Assembly (NCBI GenBank): GCA_951217055.1
Contig: OX578276.1
Location: forward strand, 158,534,393 to 158,598,392
DNA: 64,000 bases
Reading direction: 5' to 3'
From: Gerris lacustris
Taxonomy: Eukaryota > Arthropoda > Insecta > Hemiptera > Gerridae
Shown: positions 22,610 to 32,340 of the stretch, one piece after another
How positions within the stretch are numbered: the stretch's first letter is position 1
Layout of the letters: every line of letters starts with the position of its first letter
Position numbers and translations under genes: made by a program
The notes under the pieces: generated by a model
Seen by the model: the letters and a program-made list of their open reading frames with translations, nothing else
Databases searched by the model: none
What the model was told of the DNA's origin: nothing

Positions 22610-22836
22610 CCACCTTTAACCACCTCTAACCACCTCCAACCACCTCCAACCATCTCCAACCACCTCCAACCACCTTCAACCACCTCCAACCATCACCAAC
22701 CATCTCTAACCACCTCTAACCACCTCCAACCACCTCTAACCACCTCCATCCACCTCCAACCACCTCTAACCACCTCTAACCAGCTCTAACCACCTCTAAC
22801 CCCCTCTAATCACCTCTAACCACCTCTAACCACCTC
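22610..22836. repeat. Decamer satellite, block 3 (right flank)
   Basis: Satellite resumes directly after the element, beginning with the second half of the 18-bp target duplication (22,610-22,627). It fades out at about 22,836 into a dispersed repeat. This marks the right boundary of the satellite domain in the window. Confidence 0.95.
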
Positions 22837-22837
22837 T

Positions 22838-23125
22838 CAAAATGAAGATTGCGTAAATATTGGATATGGCAAAACAAATAAAATAACTTGCGGATTTTTT
22901 TCGAATTAACTTTCCGCACAGCAAAATTTGCTAAAAACTAATTAAATTCTGCTGAAAGATGGCTAAAAGTATTAAAATAATGCATTGTCATCGTGTTCTG
23001 AGCTATGCTAAAAGTTTCAAATGTCTAGCTATACGGGAAGTTTGTTAGAAATCGATTGCCAGATTTGTACCGGACAAACAAAAAAACAAGAATGCAAGCT
23101 AATAAAAACGTAGTAAAAAATAAAT
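22838..23125. repeat. Dispersed repeat family G, copy 1
   Basis: About 290 bp sharing long stretches with 24,798-25,100, for example AAAATAACTTGCGGATTTTT and GCATTGTCATCGTGTTCTG. Both copies end in ACAA-type simple repeats (GGACAAACAAA), as in elements with microsatellite tails. No coding capacity. Confidence 0.85.
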
Positions 23126-24797
23126 TAGAAAGTAAGTTGGTGGAGATGGCAGAGATGTTCAGACTGAATAAATAAAAATAAGTTGTCAGCTACCTGATGA
23201 GATGGTGAACTATTATTGATGAAGGAGAAACTGGTTATGATGAAATGATGTACTGCAGATGAAGGAGAAACTGGTTATGATGAAATGATGTACTGCAGAT
23301 AAAGGAGAAACTTGTTATGATGAAATAATGTACTGCAGATGAAGGAGAAAGAGGAAATGATGAGTTGTGTCTTCGGCACATTAACTTAATTAATTCCACA
23401 ACACAAGAACGGATTTTACTTAATACAGTAAAGTTGTTGTGATTTGAGGTGAAGTTGAGATGATTAAGTTAAGTAGAGATAAAAAGTTCAAGTTAAGATA
23501 AAAGTAAAGTTAGTGAAAAGGGGTTAGACAGAGATGATGCCCTGATCACAATCACCTGAACACTGAACATGAAGAAAAAGTTTGCAAAGAAGTAGTAGAT
23601 AGAGGTGGTAAATAGATGTAGTGAGAGGGAATGAGTTATACAATGAGATAGCTTTATAAGTATAGATAGATATAGGTAGTGGAAGTTTCAAGAATGAACT
23701 TTGGCCAGATTTAGGTTTTATATTGTCTAGTGGTATTAGAGGACAAAGGTAAATAACAAAATGATAATTTTATCTAATAGGGAAAAATTATTAAAGATAA
23801 ATACGTAACAATAGAAATTTCTAAATTTTGAGACAAAAAAATATTGGTTCTTATGAATGACCACAATGCTTTCCTTTATACATTGTTACCTTCGGTAATC
23901 GGTTAAAATTCGGTTACCTAAAATAATCTATTATTTTAATTTAATAAATTTAATTACTTTAATAGTAGTAGTAAATTTAATTCTTTTAAAAATATTTTAA
24001 AAAAAATTTTCTATATGTATATTGTATATACGCTGTAAGTAGGGATACAACTTTGCCGTTTGTTTCTTTAACAGAGTTTAACATATAATAAACAGTGTAG
24101 CTGCAATGTGAGTGTAATAAAAAATATATTTCTTTTTTCCAGAGTAATATTTTTTTATATATATAACGTATTATTTTATATTAAAAATACGAAAGAGAAA
24201 AATTCTTCAGAAGAATGAAAATAATAAAATGTTTGCAGATTGGTTTGAGAGGTTAAAAAAAAAAAAAAAGAAAAATATACTTTATGTAGGTTTAAATTGC
24301 GTCTTCTCGAGGTTCTTATGTAGACAAGAGAATACTGAGGAGAGTAAGATATTGAAATAAGACTGGAGAAACGTCAACGTACGTCGTACGTACGCCAGGA
24401 TACGAGACATGTAACGTTGTCTTCTTATCTTTTCTTGTTGCTAAAAATGAAATCTGTTTTGTTGCTTGAGACAATGTGATAAGGCCGGAGTGAGGCATAT
24501 TATTATATTACATGTGAGACAACCAACCGCTTTCATTTAATATCCCTTTATAAAATGTATATAAAACGCCAAAATTTAATAACAATATGTAATAATTACA
24601 AGATAAAAAGAACTTTTTATATACTACATTTTTAAATTTTCTGTTGAATCATATGTTATGTTGATAATGTAATTGTCATTGTTATATTATAATGTTAGTG
24701 GAAAAAAAAATACATAGTTCCGAATTTATTCACATAATAATGACAACCATCTAGAGAGCTATATTTCTTTGTTATAAATCACAATTTTGAAACCCGT
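23126..24797. other. AT-rich spacer, no gene seen
   Basis: Holds the 40-bp tandem repeat at 23,221-23,362 and otherwise AT-rich DNA with homopolymers. A dyad ACGTACGTCGTACGTACG lies near 24,378. No reading frame with recognisable content on either strand. Confidence 0.5.
23221..23362. repeat. 40-bp tandem repeat, 3.5 copies
   Basis: The unit begins GAAGGAGAAACTGGTTATG and ends TACTGCAGAT, at 23,221, 23,261, 23,301 and a partial at 23,341. The first two units are identical and the third differs by a few bases. Confidence 0.95.
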
Positions 24798-25100
24798 CAA
24801 AATGGAGATTGTAAATACTATGGGATATGACAAAACAAATAAAATAACTTGCGGATTTTTTCCGAACTAACTTTCCATTCGGCAAAATTTGCTGAAACCC
24901 AAATAAATTCTTCTGAAACATGGCTAAAAGTATAATGCATTAAAATAATGCATTGTCATCGTGTTCTGAGCTATGCTAAAAGTTTCAAATGTCTAGCTAT
25001 TCGGGAAGTTAGTTAGTAATCGATTGCTAGATTTGTACCGGACAAACAAACAAACAAACAAACAAGAAAACAAGCTAATAAAAACGTAGTAAAATTAAAT
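24798..25100. repeat. Dispersed repeat family G, copy 2
   Basis: Second copy of the repeat at 22,838-23,125 in the same orientation, ending in an (ACAA)n tract. It is followed within 100 bp by a copy of the poly-C family. Confidence 0.85.
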
Positions 25101-25194
25101 AATCCTTAGCAAAAATCCTAATCATGAAAAAAGGGCCCCATCCAAATTAATCAGCATATCAAAGTAGAGACACCCACATTGTGGCCAAGTATGA

Positions 25195-25702
25195 GCCTTT
25201 TTAGGCTAAAAAAAGAAACCCTTATAGTTTCGTTCCTGTGTCTACCTGTCTGTCACTCTGTATGGTTCCAATAACTTTTTAATCAAAAGAAATAAAGCCA
25301 TGAAACTTTTAAGTATTAAATATCGTTTTGACGCGCACACAGGAAGAATATAGCAAACTCAAAATTATCAGCTGTTCAAATTCAAAATGGTGGATAATTT
25401 ACGTCACGCGAAATTTTTTTTTTTTAAATTGTTAGTGGAGTATCAATTGAAAGGTATTGAAGGGTAGATTACAAAAATATATAACACTTGTGGATATAGA
25501 GTTTAATTTTTCGCGCCATTTTGTCAAAAAACATCAACATTTTGCTTGTCCCCCCCCCCCCCTAAAACTATATTTCTGCTGTTACTAAAAATATAAAAAT
25601 GTACGGTCTGCTGAACAATACAAAAAATAAAAATAGCAATTTGATCTGATTAACTGGGAATCCAAAATGGTGGCCAATTCCTGTCATGGGGAAAAAATAT
25701 AT
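25195..25702. repeat. Poly-C dispersed family C, copy 1 (split)
   Basis: Shares, in order, CTGTCACTCTGTATGGTTCC, an AAATGGTGGATAATTT block, TGAAAGGTATTGAAGGGTAG and a poly-C run (about 25,551-25,562) with copies near 27,075 and 62,240. The end of this segment (AATCCAAAATGGTGGCC) continues in the 62-kb copy directly into the part that here reappears only at 26,332. The intervening 25,703-26,331 is therefore inserted DNA. Confidence 0.75.
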
Positions 25703-26131
25703 TTTATCTCCAGTAGGGGCAAAAAGTTATGATTTTGAATTAGTTTAGAGGGACTAAAACAGGTCTTTTCATCCCTGAACTCAAAAAGTAGGAAGAAAAA
25801 GTAAAAGTAGGGCGAAAAAGTAAAGTAGGGCAAAAAAGTAAAGATTGCAACTTAATTATTTTATAAACAGTAGAAAATGAATGGCAAATGTAATGAAGTT
25901 GTCGAAATCAGGTTGGCGGCACTCCGCTTTTTTGACCATGTTTATCATAGATTCATTGTTTATAACCTGCATCTAAATAACCTTCTATTTGAGTTTATTT
26001 CCAATTCTTATTTGTTTTTAATATTGAATCTCTTATATCTGCTATAAAAAGTGCTAATAATTACTGTTATTTATTAAAACAAAAACTGTGCAATGGACGA
26101 AAATGTGTATTTACTTCCTACTGGAGATAAA
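25703..26131. mobile_element. Small TIR element inside family C
   Basis: Bounded by perfect 15-bp inverted repeats, TTTATCTCCAGTAGG (25,703-25,717) and CCTACTGGAGATAAA (26,117-26,131). It interrupts a family C repeat. It has no transposase. A tiny open frame starts at about 26,093 (ATGGACGAAAATG) and runs through the right inverted repeat. Probably a non-autonomous DNA element. Confidence 0.7.
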
Positions 26132-26331
26132 TTATTGTATGTACCTCGTGAGTAAAGTGCCATTATTCCCCTCGCGATAATTATCTCCCTCGGCTGCGCC
26201 TCGGGAGCTAATTAGAGTTATTCCCTCGGCTGCGCCTCGGGAATTAAAGAGCCTAATTCCTTCGGCTTCGCCTCAAGAACCAACTTTTTCGCTCAGGGAA
26301 TAATGGCTTACTTTACTCCCTAGGTGCATAA
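26132..26331. repeat. Foldback repeat with three GC-rich palindromes
   Basis: The outer arms GAGTAAAGTGCCATTATTCCC and its near-complement (ending GGCTTACTTTACTC) enclose about 150 bp. Inside are three short palindromic hairpins in a row. Two are CCCTCGGCTGCGCCTCGGG (near 26,192 and 26,223), and the third is a decayed TTCCTTCGGCTTCGCCTCAA. The CpG-rich hairpins stand out from the AT-rich surroundings. Confidence 0.85.
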
Positions 26332-26560
26332 ATAACTATTTTTAAATTTTGAGTGGGGCATTATATGAAAGGTATTGTAAAGTAGATTACAAAAATATAT
26401 AACACTTGGGGAACATGTTTAATTATTCATGTCATTTTGGCAAAAATCATCAAAATACCCCCCCCCCCCCCCCCCCCCCGCTTATACTAATATCATGTTC
26501 ACGATACCAACGAAACCTTTTTTACGTGAGACTTCACACCCAACCAATTTATTTCAGTCA
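26332..26560. repeat. Poly-C family C, right part of split copy
   Basis: Contains GAAAGGTATTGTAAAGTAG, ATTACAAAAATATATAAC, a run of about 20 C (about 26,459-26,479) and ACGATACCAACGAAACC, in the same order as the copies near 27.3 and 62.5 kb. Confidence 0.8.
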
Positions 26561-26849
26561 ATAACCTCACTCCACTCCTACTTTCACGACTACTCTTTTA
26601 TTATATTGCTAAAATTTACTTCATTTTCAAATGTTATTGGTGTTTTTTGTTGGTTGATTATTATTTAGTAAATTGGTACAAAAGTACATTTACCTTTTTT
26701 TTTCTTTTTTTTAAATAAACAAATGAAACAGCCTTAAATCAGCTATGGCTTTTCTTTTTCCCCGCTTTTCCTTTCTACCATACCTTTTCATTCCCCGACT
26801 GATTCCCTACACTACCCGCTACCTACAACGGTTTTATCATCACAAAATC

Positions 26850-27470
26850 ATGTTTTGCTTCCGAGCTTACCGAAGGTAAAGGAAGCTACGAGATCGTTCT
26901 GAACAACGAAAATATTTTGTTTGTCTTCGATTTTAAAAATTCCAAAATAGAAATTAGGGGAAATTTTTGTTTCCGTGTCTGTCTGTCGGTCTGTTGCTCA
27001 ATTTTTGCGAACCAGCCTATCTTAAAACCTACTTGTCCGATTTTATTGAAATATGGATGGTAGGGTTTCGTTGGGGAAACAATAAAAAGAAACCCTTCCT
27101 GGTGTCTGTCACTTTGTACGGTTCCAATAACTTTTGAACCAAGAGAGATAAAAACATGAAATTTTGCAGTATTAAAGATCGTTTTCACTTGCACACTGGA
27201 AAAATATAGCGAACTCAAAATGATTAGTTCTTATTTAAAATGGCGGATAATTCATATCACGCGACATTTTTTTAAAACATTTGAGTGGGGGTATAAAATA
27301 AAAGGTATTAAAGAGTAGATTACAAGAAATTAAGAACACTTGTTTAAATGTCTAAAAGCATCAATATTTTGCGCGTGTACCCCCCCCCCCCCCCCTCCCA
27401 CTCCTCTTATAATAACTACTATTATGTTTACGATACCAGCGAAACCCATTTTTATGTAAGATGTCAAGCA
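26850..27470. repeat. Dispersed repeats: family D joined to family C
   Basis: It begins with TTCCGAGCTTACCGAAGGTA and a (TGTC)n core shared with 53,040-53,390 and 53,608-54,275. It continues into a family C copy with TGGCGGATAATTCATATCAC and a poly-C run (27,381-27,395). It ends in the ACGATACCAGCGAAACCC block. Confidence 0.8.
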
Positions 27471-27840
27471 CAAACTTTTTTTTTACTTGTACTTTTAAAG
27501 TTACTTGATAACCATAATTAATTTTGCATTCCATTTAAGTTTTTAATTTCACTCAATTATTTAATTTATTGTTGTTTTTTTTTTTGTAAATTATCTGATG
27601 AAAGCTGCATTACAACAGCTGAAAATGGTAAAATTGTTTCAAGTAAAATTAATTTTGTATGAATACGTTGTTTGGTTATTGAAGTACACGTCTTTTATGA
27701 TGAGTCGCTATCACACAAATCTAGTTAGTACACTTGTTAGACAATAATAGTTATTTGTGCAACTAGTGCGCAAAGTGGCACTTTGCTGCACTCGAGAGAA
27801 ATATTTTTTTTTGCTTGTTTCTCGAGTGCAGCAAAGACAC

Positions 27841-28202
27841 TTTAAGGCTCTACCGTTCTTTGAGGTTAGAAATATCATTAAATTGAAATGTTTATTGGTT
27901 CTAAGCAAGATATCAAAAATCTAATCACAGGCTTCATTCCTAATTTTAATTCTGCACAATTTGAGCCCTATTTTAACTTCCTATGATAAATAGTACAGGC
28001 GCCTTTTCAATACAACGATAAAACTCGTTGTATTAAAATGGCGTCTGTACTATTTATCATAGGAAGTTGAAATAGGGCTCAAATTGTGCAGAATAAAAAT
28101 CAGGAATGAAGACTGAGATTAGATTTTTGATATCTTGCCTAGAACCAGTATAATTTTAATTTTACTGTTTTCCTTAACCTGAAAGGGCGGTAGAGCCTTA
28201 AG
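27841..28202. repeat. Large near-perfect palindrome, about 180-bp arms
   Basis: Left arm 27,841-28,018 and right arm 28,025-28,202 are reverse complements over most of their length, with a 6-nt centre (TAAAAC). The inner 45 bp or so is nearly perfect (AACTTCCTATGATAAATAG and its complement). The outer ends (AAGGCTCTACC and GGTAGAGCCTT) also pair. A second small hairpin (CTGCACTCGAGAGAAA with TTTCTCGAGTGCAG) lies just to the left at about 27,787-27,835. It could form a cruciform, or a long hairpin RNA if transcribed. Confidence 0.95.
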
Positions 28203-28398
28203 CTCGAGTTGCACATTCAATTTTTTCTACAGTTAGTTTTTAATCTGTAAATAAAATATAAAATAATAGAGTGTTCATCAACATGTAAAAAGTTTTATCT
28301 ACGGTTGATACGAAATATAAACATTATATCTCTGTTTAGATGCGTAAAAAGTGATTATTTACGTACTTGTATTCATTGCGCATGCGCGTCTCATAGTT

Positions 28399-28437
28399 CT
28401 GAAGAATTCCTCTTCTTTACGAAGAGGAATTCTTCAG
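28399..28437. repeat. Perfect 17-bp hairpin
   Basis: CTGAAGAATTCCTCTTC (28,399-28,415) and its exact complement (28,421-28,437) flank a 5-nt TTTAC loop. CpG-containing sequence (GCGCATGCGCG) lies just upstream. Function unknown. Confidence 0.9.
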
Positions 28438-28535
28438 CTTTACGCACGATTAGCGAGTTTGTTTACATTTAACAAAACTAATTTGCTATTCGTTTATTAA
28501 ATTAACTGTTTATATCGAGTTTTTAGTGAAAAACA

Positions 28536-28625
28536 ATGAATGAATCAAGTGGCTTTGACGAAAATGTAGAGAATAATACTCCTCCAGAAATAATTAATTC
28601 GGCAAAAAATACAACTCAAGATTAA
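28536..28625 (+). other. Short acidic ORF, possible remnant of a viral NS start
   Basis: A 29-codon frame beginning ATGAATGAATCAAGTGGC, rich in Asn, Glu and Thr (MNESSGFDENVENN...). It lies 1.1 kb before the densovirus NS1 remnant on the same strand, and dispersed repeat DNA lies between. Its composition is similar to the N-terminus of many small viral nonstructural proteins. No motif supports an assignment, so this may be chance. Confidence 0.2.
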
Positions 28626-29064
28626 TGCCATCTTTATCAAGAGAGAGATACGGACTTACATACAGCAAGTTTATTTTTTTCTGTATTTATTATTTAAATC
28701 TAACAATCGTAGATAAAGTAGGGTACGCAACTCGTGCGAAAACGGCATTTTGCATTGCTCGTGCTCGTGTGGTTTTACTACCCTAGCTGTCGCTCGGGTG
28801 CAAACTCCACACTCGCATGCAAATGCTACTTTCCGCACTCGACGCGTAATGTACTATTACAATATCAACTAAACCAGCTGTTCTGTTTAAAGCCAGTGTT
28901 GCCTTTTTTTGCCTGATTCAGCAAACCTGACCAAGCGCTGTTATTATTTTTTATCATAAAACTTACGTTCTACGACCCAGGAGAACTAGGGAATGACGTG
29001 GAATGGCAGTTTTAAAGTAAACGGTTAGGATTGGATATTAGGAGAGCTATCTAGGCAAGTATAA
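28626..29064. other. Spacer with CpG-rich repeat, no gene seen
   Basis: Contains a CpG-richer stretch (28,720-28,850, with CTCGTGCGAAAA and CACTCGACGCGTAATG) unlike the flanking AT-rich DNA, likely another short interspersed element. No coding region recognised. Confidence 0.4.
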
Positions 29065-29560
29065 TTTTACTTTCTCATATAAAGAGGAAGTATTGCGATG
29101 GTGCGAATACTCGATTTTGAGATTTTGATAGATTTACACGTTTTTGAGTCCAAAAAAGTGGTTTGTAGAAAATATCTTTCTGTCGTGTTTCATCTGTCTG
29201 TGCAGACGCCTGGAGCCTAAACTATTTGGCTGATTTTGACGACATTTGGCTTAAATGTTCACAAAAATCATACCCCGAGGCGAAACCGAGAAATGAATTT
29301 TAGCTCCAAATTTTGGGGCGCTAACCTCTAAAAACTCAAAAAATAACAGCGATAAAGAAATTATTTCTGGAAAACAATGCCGACGGTTTTGATTTAGGTG
29401 GAAAAGAAGATCTTGGGGCACAGGTATGCACTTGGGAGCCCGCAATACGCTCATGCAGTGCCGGCGTAACAAACAGCATAAAATGAAGGGTGATCCGATT
29501 CCGTTGAAAAATTATTGTATAAGCGAGAATTTCATTAGCGAAAGGGTGAGTTATGCGGGT
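29065..29560. repeat. Dispersed repeat family E, copy 1
   Basis: Shares CTCATATAAAG...GTATTG, GATTTTGAC...ATTTGGC, AAAATCATACCCCGAGGC and a GGGGCGCTAACC block with 57,609-58,150 and 58,290-58,760. It ends shortly before the viral remnant. No coding capacity. Confidence 0.8.
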
Positions 29561-29652
29561 ATAGCTGACTCCGAATTTACAATTTAACCGTTTTTTGGGT
29601 GAGTGAGATATGCGGGTCTAGCTAACTTAAATTGAAACAGTTTTTATCTTTT

Positions 29653-30182
29653 CATTTTGATAATGATTCTGATGCTTTAACAGAATTTGTATTGGATTTG
29701 TTTTATTGTATTACTAAAAGATCTAAAAAAAAAAAATGGTTTTCAAATTAAAGGCCCTAGTAATGGTGGGTAAACTCTTTTTGCAAATGTATTAGCAGAA
29801 TTTTGCTTAGTAAAAGGTCAGATTTCAAATTTTAATAAATATTCTCAATTTCCTTTACAAGATTGCGTTGATAAAAGACTTTTAATTTTTGATGAGCCAA
29901 ATGTAGAACCTGCACATTTTGATACATTTAAAATGTTATTGGCTGGTACACCAACAATGGCAAATATAAAATTTCAAAGTCATGTTCAGATCGATAGAAC
30001 TCCAATACTTATAACAACTAATAAAGATGTATTTCCAAATAATGAGACATTCAATTGTAGAATGTATAAATATGTTTGGTATGAATGTCCATTGTTATCT
30101 AGTTTTACAAAAAAAAATATATCCATTAGCTATATATGAATTATTTAAAGAATATGTATTAATAAAAGAAAACTTAGAATAG
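29653..30182 (+). pseudogene. Endogenous densovirus NS1 helicase domain, broken
   Basis: Remnant of the parvoviral replication initiator, C-terminal superfamily 3 helicase part. Visible motifs are a Walker A region GPSNGG, Walker B LLIFDEPN, the following motif with HVQIDRTP, and motif C ILITTNKD, in family order and spacing. The N-terminal nickase domain is absent. Breaks: a frame change at the A12 run (about 29,725-29,736), a TAA codon exactly where the Walker A lysine is expected (29,771-29,773), and a frame change at an A-run near 30,110, after which the C-terminal piece runs to TAG at 30,180-30,182. No active helicase is encoded. It converges on the capsid gene, 170 nt away. Confidence 0.9.
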
Positions 30183-30353
30183 TTTATTATATGTTTGGGA
30201 TATGGGTTAATAAAAAAACATGTACTTTTTTTAACATTTTTATTTTTTATAATATGTAATACAATTTTAAAAGTATAATAAATACATAAATTAAATATAT
30301 GTGTGTTCTTTCTAACTTGATAAAGTGTCCCATTGATATTGTTTTGGTGCAAA

Positions 30354-31733
30354 TCAGCAGATCGTCTCTGATGTATATTGCAGCCGTGGAGTGGGATCTT
30401 GTCCCCACATTTGTTCCATGTTGCTTGCTACAGCATGATAAGGATAGCAGTATTGAGGATTAATACCAATATCAATTTCTGTATCAATCTGCCATATCGC
30501 AGAAGCATTAACCCATTCAGGTGAAGTATCATTTGGTGAGTTGCTTTGTACTGCTAAAATACTAATTACTTTGTAATGCTAAAAATGGCAACTTGGCTGA
30601 GATAAAACTTTATTTACACCACTAAACGTAGTACAAGTCATACCTTTTTCTATAAGTTGACAATAATGCAAATCTAATTGTTTAACAGAAGAATGTTGTC
30701 CAGATATGGTAAGAGTTTCATTATTTATTGTTAAGTCCGATGTACCTAAAAACATATTGCCAGTATGATACGAAAGATCAGTTCTTTCTTCTTGAGCAAC
30801 ATCAATAACGGGTACCATGCTTTTAGTTTTAAGAATACCCAATTTAGGCTTATAAGAATAATTAATACATGGCAAATTAATATGATCCATAAAATTGTAT
30901 GTTGTTACATACGAATCTAAAGATGGCCATCCAGCTGTTGTACTAGAGTACTTATTATACTCAGGACAAGAAGGAATTAATATACCCATATGATATGGAA
31001 TAGAACGAATAGCGCCTAAACTACAGGGAATCGAAGTAGTTATTTTTTCACTATCAATATTACTTTTAGTTTGTTGTATGCCATATAATCTTTCCACCCA
31101 ATCAGAGGATAAATCTTTATCCTCAATTTCAAGAGTAGCATCAATAACCATCTTTGCTGTAGCGCTTCTAGTTATTTTTCTGTTTCTAATCTGTAACTTG
31201 TGGTTTAAACCAATAGCACTCTGACCAAATACTATTTGAGCATTATTAGCAGAGCCAGATAAAGTTGTGCCTGTATCAAAAGAACAACGCACTCCTTTAG
31301 GAGTGACTTTAACTCTTACTTCTTTTACATATGAGCCTGGAGGTAGATTATTATATTCTACACTAGTTATATATGTAGACAATAGTTCAACAGGCAAACA
31401 GTGTAAGCTAGTCATCATTATATGAGAAAAATTTCTCTCTGTTTTAGTACCAAAATGAAAACCTTTACAAGCATTACCCCAAGTAGACATTAATCTAGAT
31501 TTTTTATAAGTTGTAACTCCTTTTTGTGGAAAAGAACTTCGCATGAGTTGGGGTCCGCCTGCGCCAGCACTCGCCAAACCTGTTCCTATAGATCCTGTTC
31601 CATTAGCTCCTCCTGATCCTGCCGCTCGAGTATATCTTCCCAAATTATTATCTATTTCATCCATGGCTTCATTTATCTGTGTGTTTCCCAAGGTGTTGTC
31701 TTGACTGACTTCATCATCACTTCCAGCAAACAT
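30354..31733 (-). pseudogene. Endogenous densovirus capsid protein (VP main part)
   Basis: Encodes most of a densovirus capsid protein. There is a Gly/Ala/Ser-rich N-terminal stretch, then the jelly-roll region with SHIMMTSLHCLPVE, LPPGSYVKEVRVKVTP and GILIPSCPEYNKY, typical of densoviral VPs. The frame is open from 31,733 to a TAG at 30,579-30,581. The same frame continues beyond it with capsid-like C-terminal sequence (PEWVNASAIWQIDTEI) to TGA at 30,354-30,356, so the TAG is a premature stop. Otherwise it is remarkably well kept over about 380 codons, which suggests recent integration or constraint. It overlaps the upstream VP1-specific frame by 61 nt. Confidence 0.92.
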
Positions 31734-32158
31734 ATCTCGTCCTGTATGATGTACTTTAGATTTTTTAGCCTTCTCTTTTTTCCTCCTAAAGATAACCTTT
31801 TTCTTTTTTGACCGCTTCCACTACCTGAAGATCTTCCAAGAGTCATTCGCGTTCTCGGATAAATGACACCAAACACTTTTTCGATTAATGTTTTTAACTC
31901 TAAGCCACTTGCACCTAATAGACTATGCCAATTACCGGTACTTTTAAAATCTTTGACAAAATCTTTAATTGCTTTTTTATCCGCATCGACTATATCTGCA
32001 TCAGTAAATGCTCGGTCGTACTGTTCGTCGTGGATTTTAGCTATTAAATCGTCAACATCAACTGGTGTACCCGATTGTACAGAATTACCGGGACCTAAAT
32101 AATTATGACCTGGTAGTACAAAAGACACAGGCATACTGAATGCTACTAACCAATACAT
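31673..32158 (-). pseudogene. Densovirus VP1-unique region with phospholipase A2 domain
   Basis: 161 codons. The N-terminal part carries the parvoviral phospholipase A2 signature: the calcium-binding loop YLGPGN and the catalytic IHDEQYDRA, with His-Asp and the supporting Tyr. A basic stretch (GQKRKRLSLGGKKRR) could act as a nuclear signal. In exogenous parvoviruses this domain helps particles leave the endosome. The frame differs by one from the main VP frame and the two overlap at 31,673-31,733. Either a base was lost at the A-run near 31,780, or this is the natural split-VP arrangement of some densoviruses that is joined by splicing. No splice site was proven. Confidence 0.9.
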
Positions 32159-32250
32159 ACCCCTTTACTTACCCCCTCCTAAATACCCCTCCCCCTTATC
32201 AAACCCCCCATCTGGCAGCTTGTCGCTAAATTTTTTAATTTTAGACCCTA

Positions 32251-32317
32251 CAGCAGCCCGCAGCCGCAGCATAATTTTAAAATTAGGCGGGCGGCTGCTT
32301 CAGGCCCGCAGCACAGC
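32251..32317. repeat. GC-rich imperfect palindrome beyond VP
   Basis: CAGCAGCCCGCAGCCGCAGC and GGCGGGCGGCTGCT face each other across an A/T palindrome (TAATTTTAAAATTA). It is far richer in GC than anything nearby. Position and form fit a decayed parvoviral terminal hairpin, but the copy expected at the other genome end is not present. Confidence 0.55.
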
Positions 32318-32340
32318 TAAGGCTGAATAATTCATATGAC

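Noticed and set aside
22448..22789. 113-codon frame running from the R1 5' region into the satellite
   Set aside because: Most of it translates the satellite. It is an artefact of a short block with no stops.
22838..25100. The two family G copies as LTRs of a 2.3-kb retrotransposon
   Set aside because: Ends are not TG...CA, the interior has no gag or pol, and the (ACAA)n tails fit separate short element insertions.
28399..28437. Left viral terminal repeat matching 32,251-32,420
   Set aside because: The hairpin shares no sequence with the right-hand palindromes, so the two are not a pair of inverted terminal repeats.
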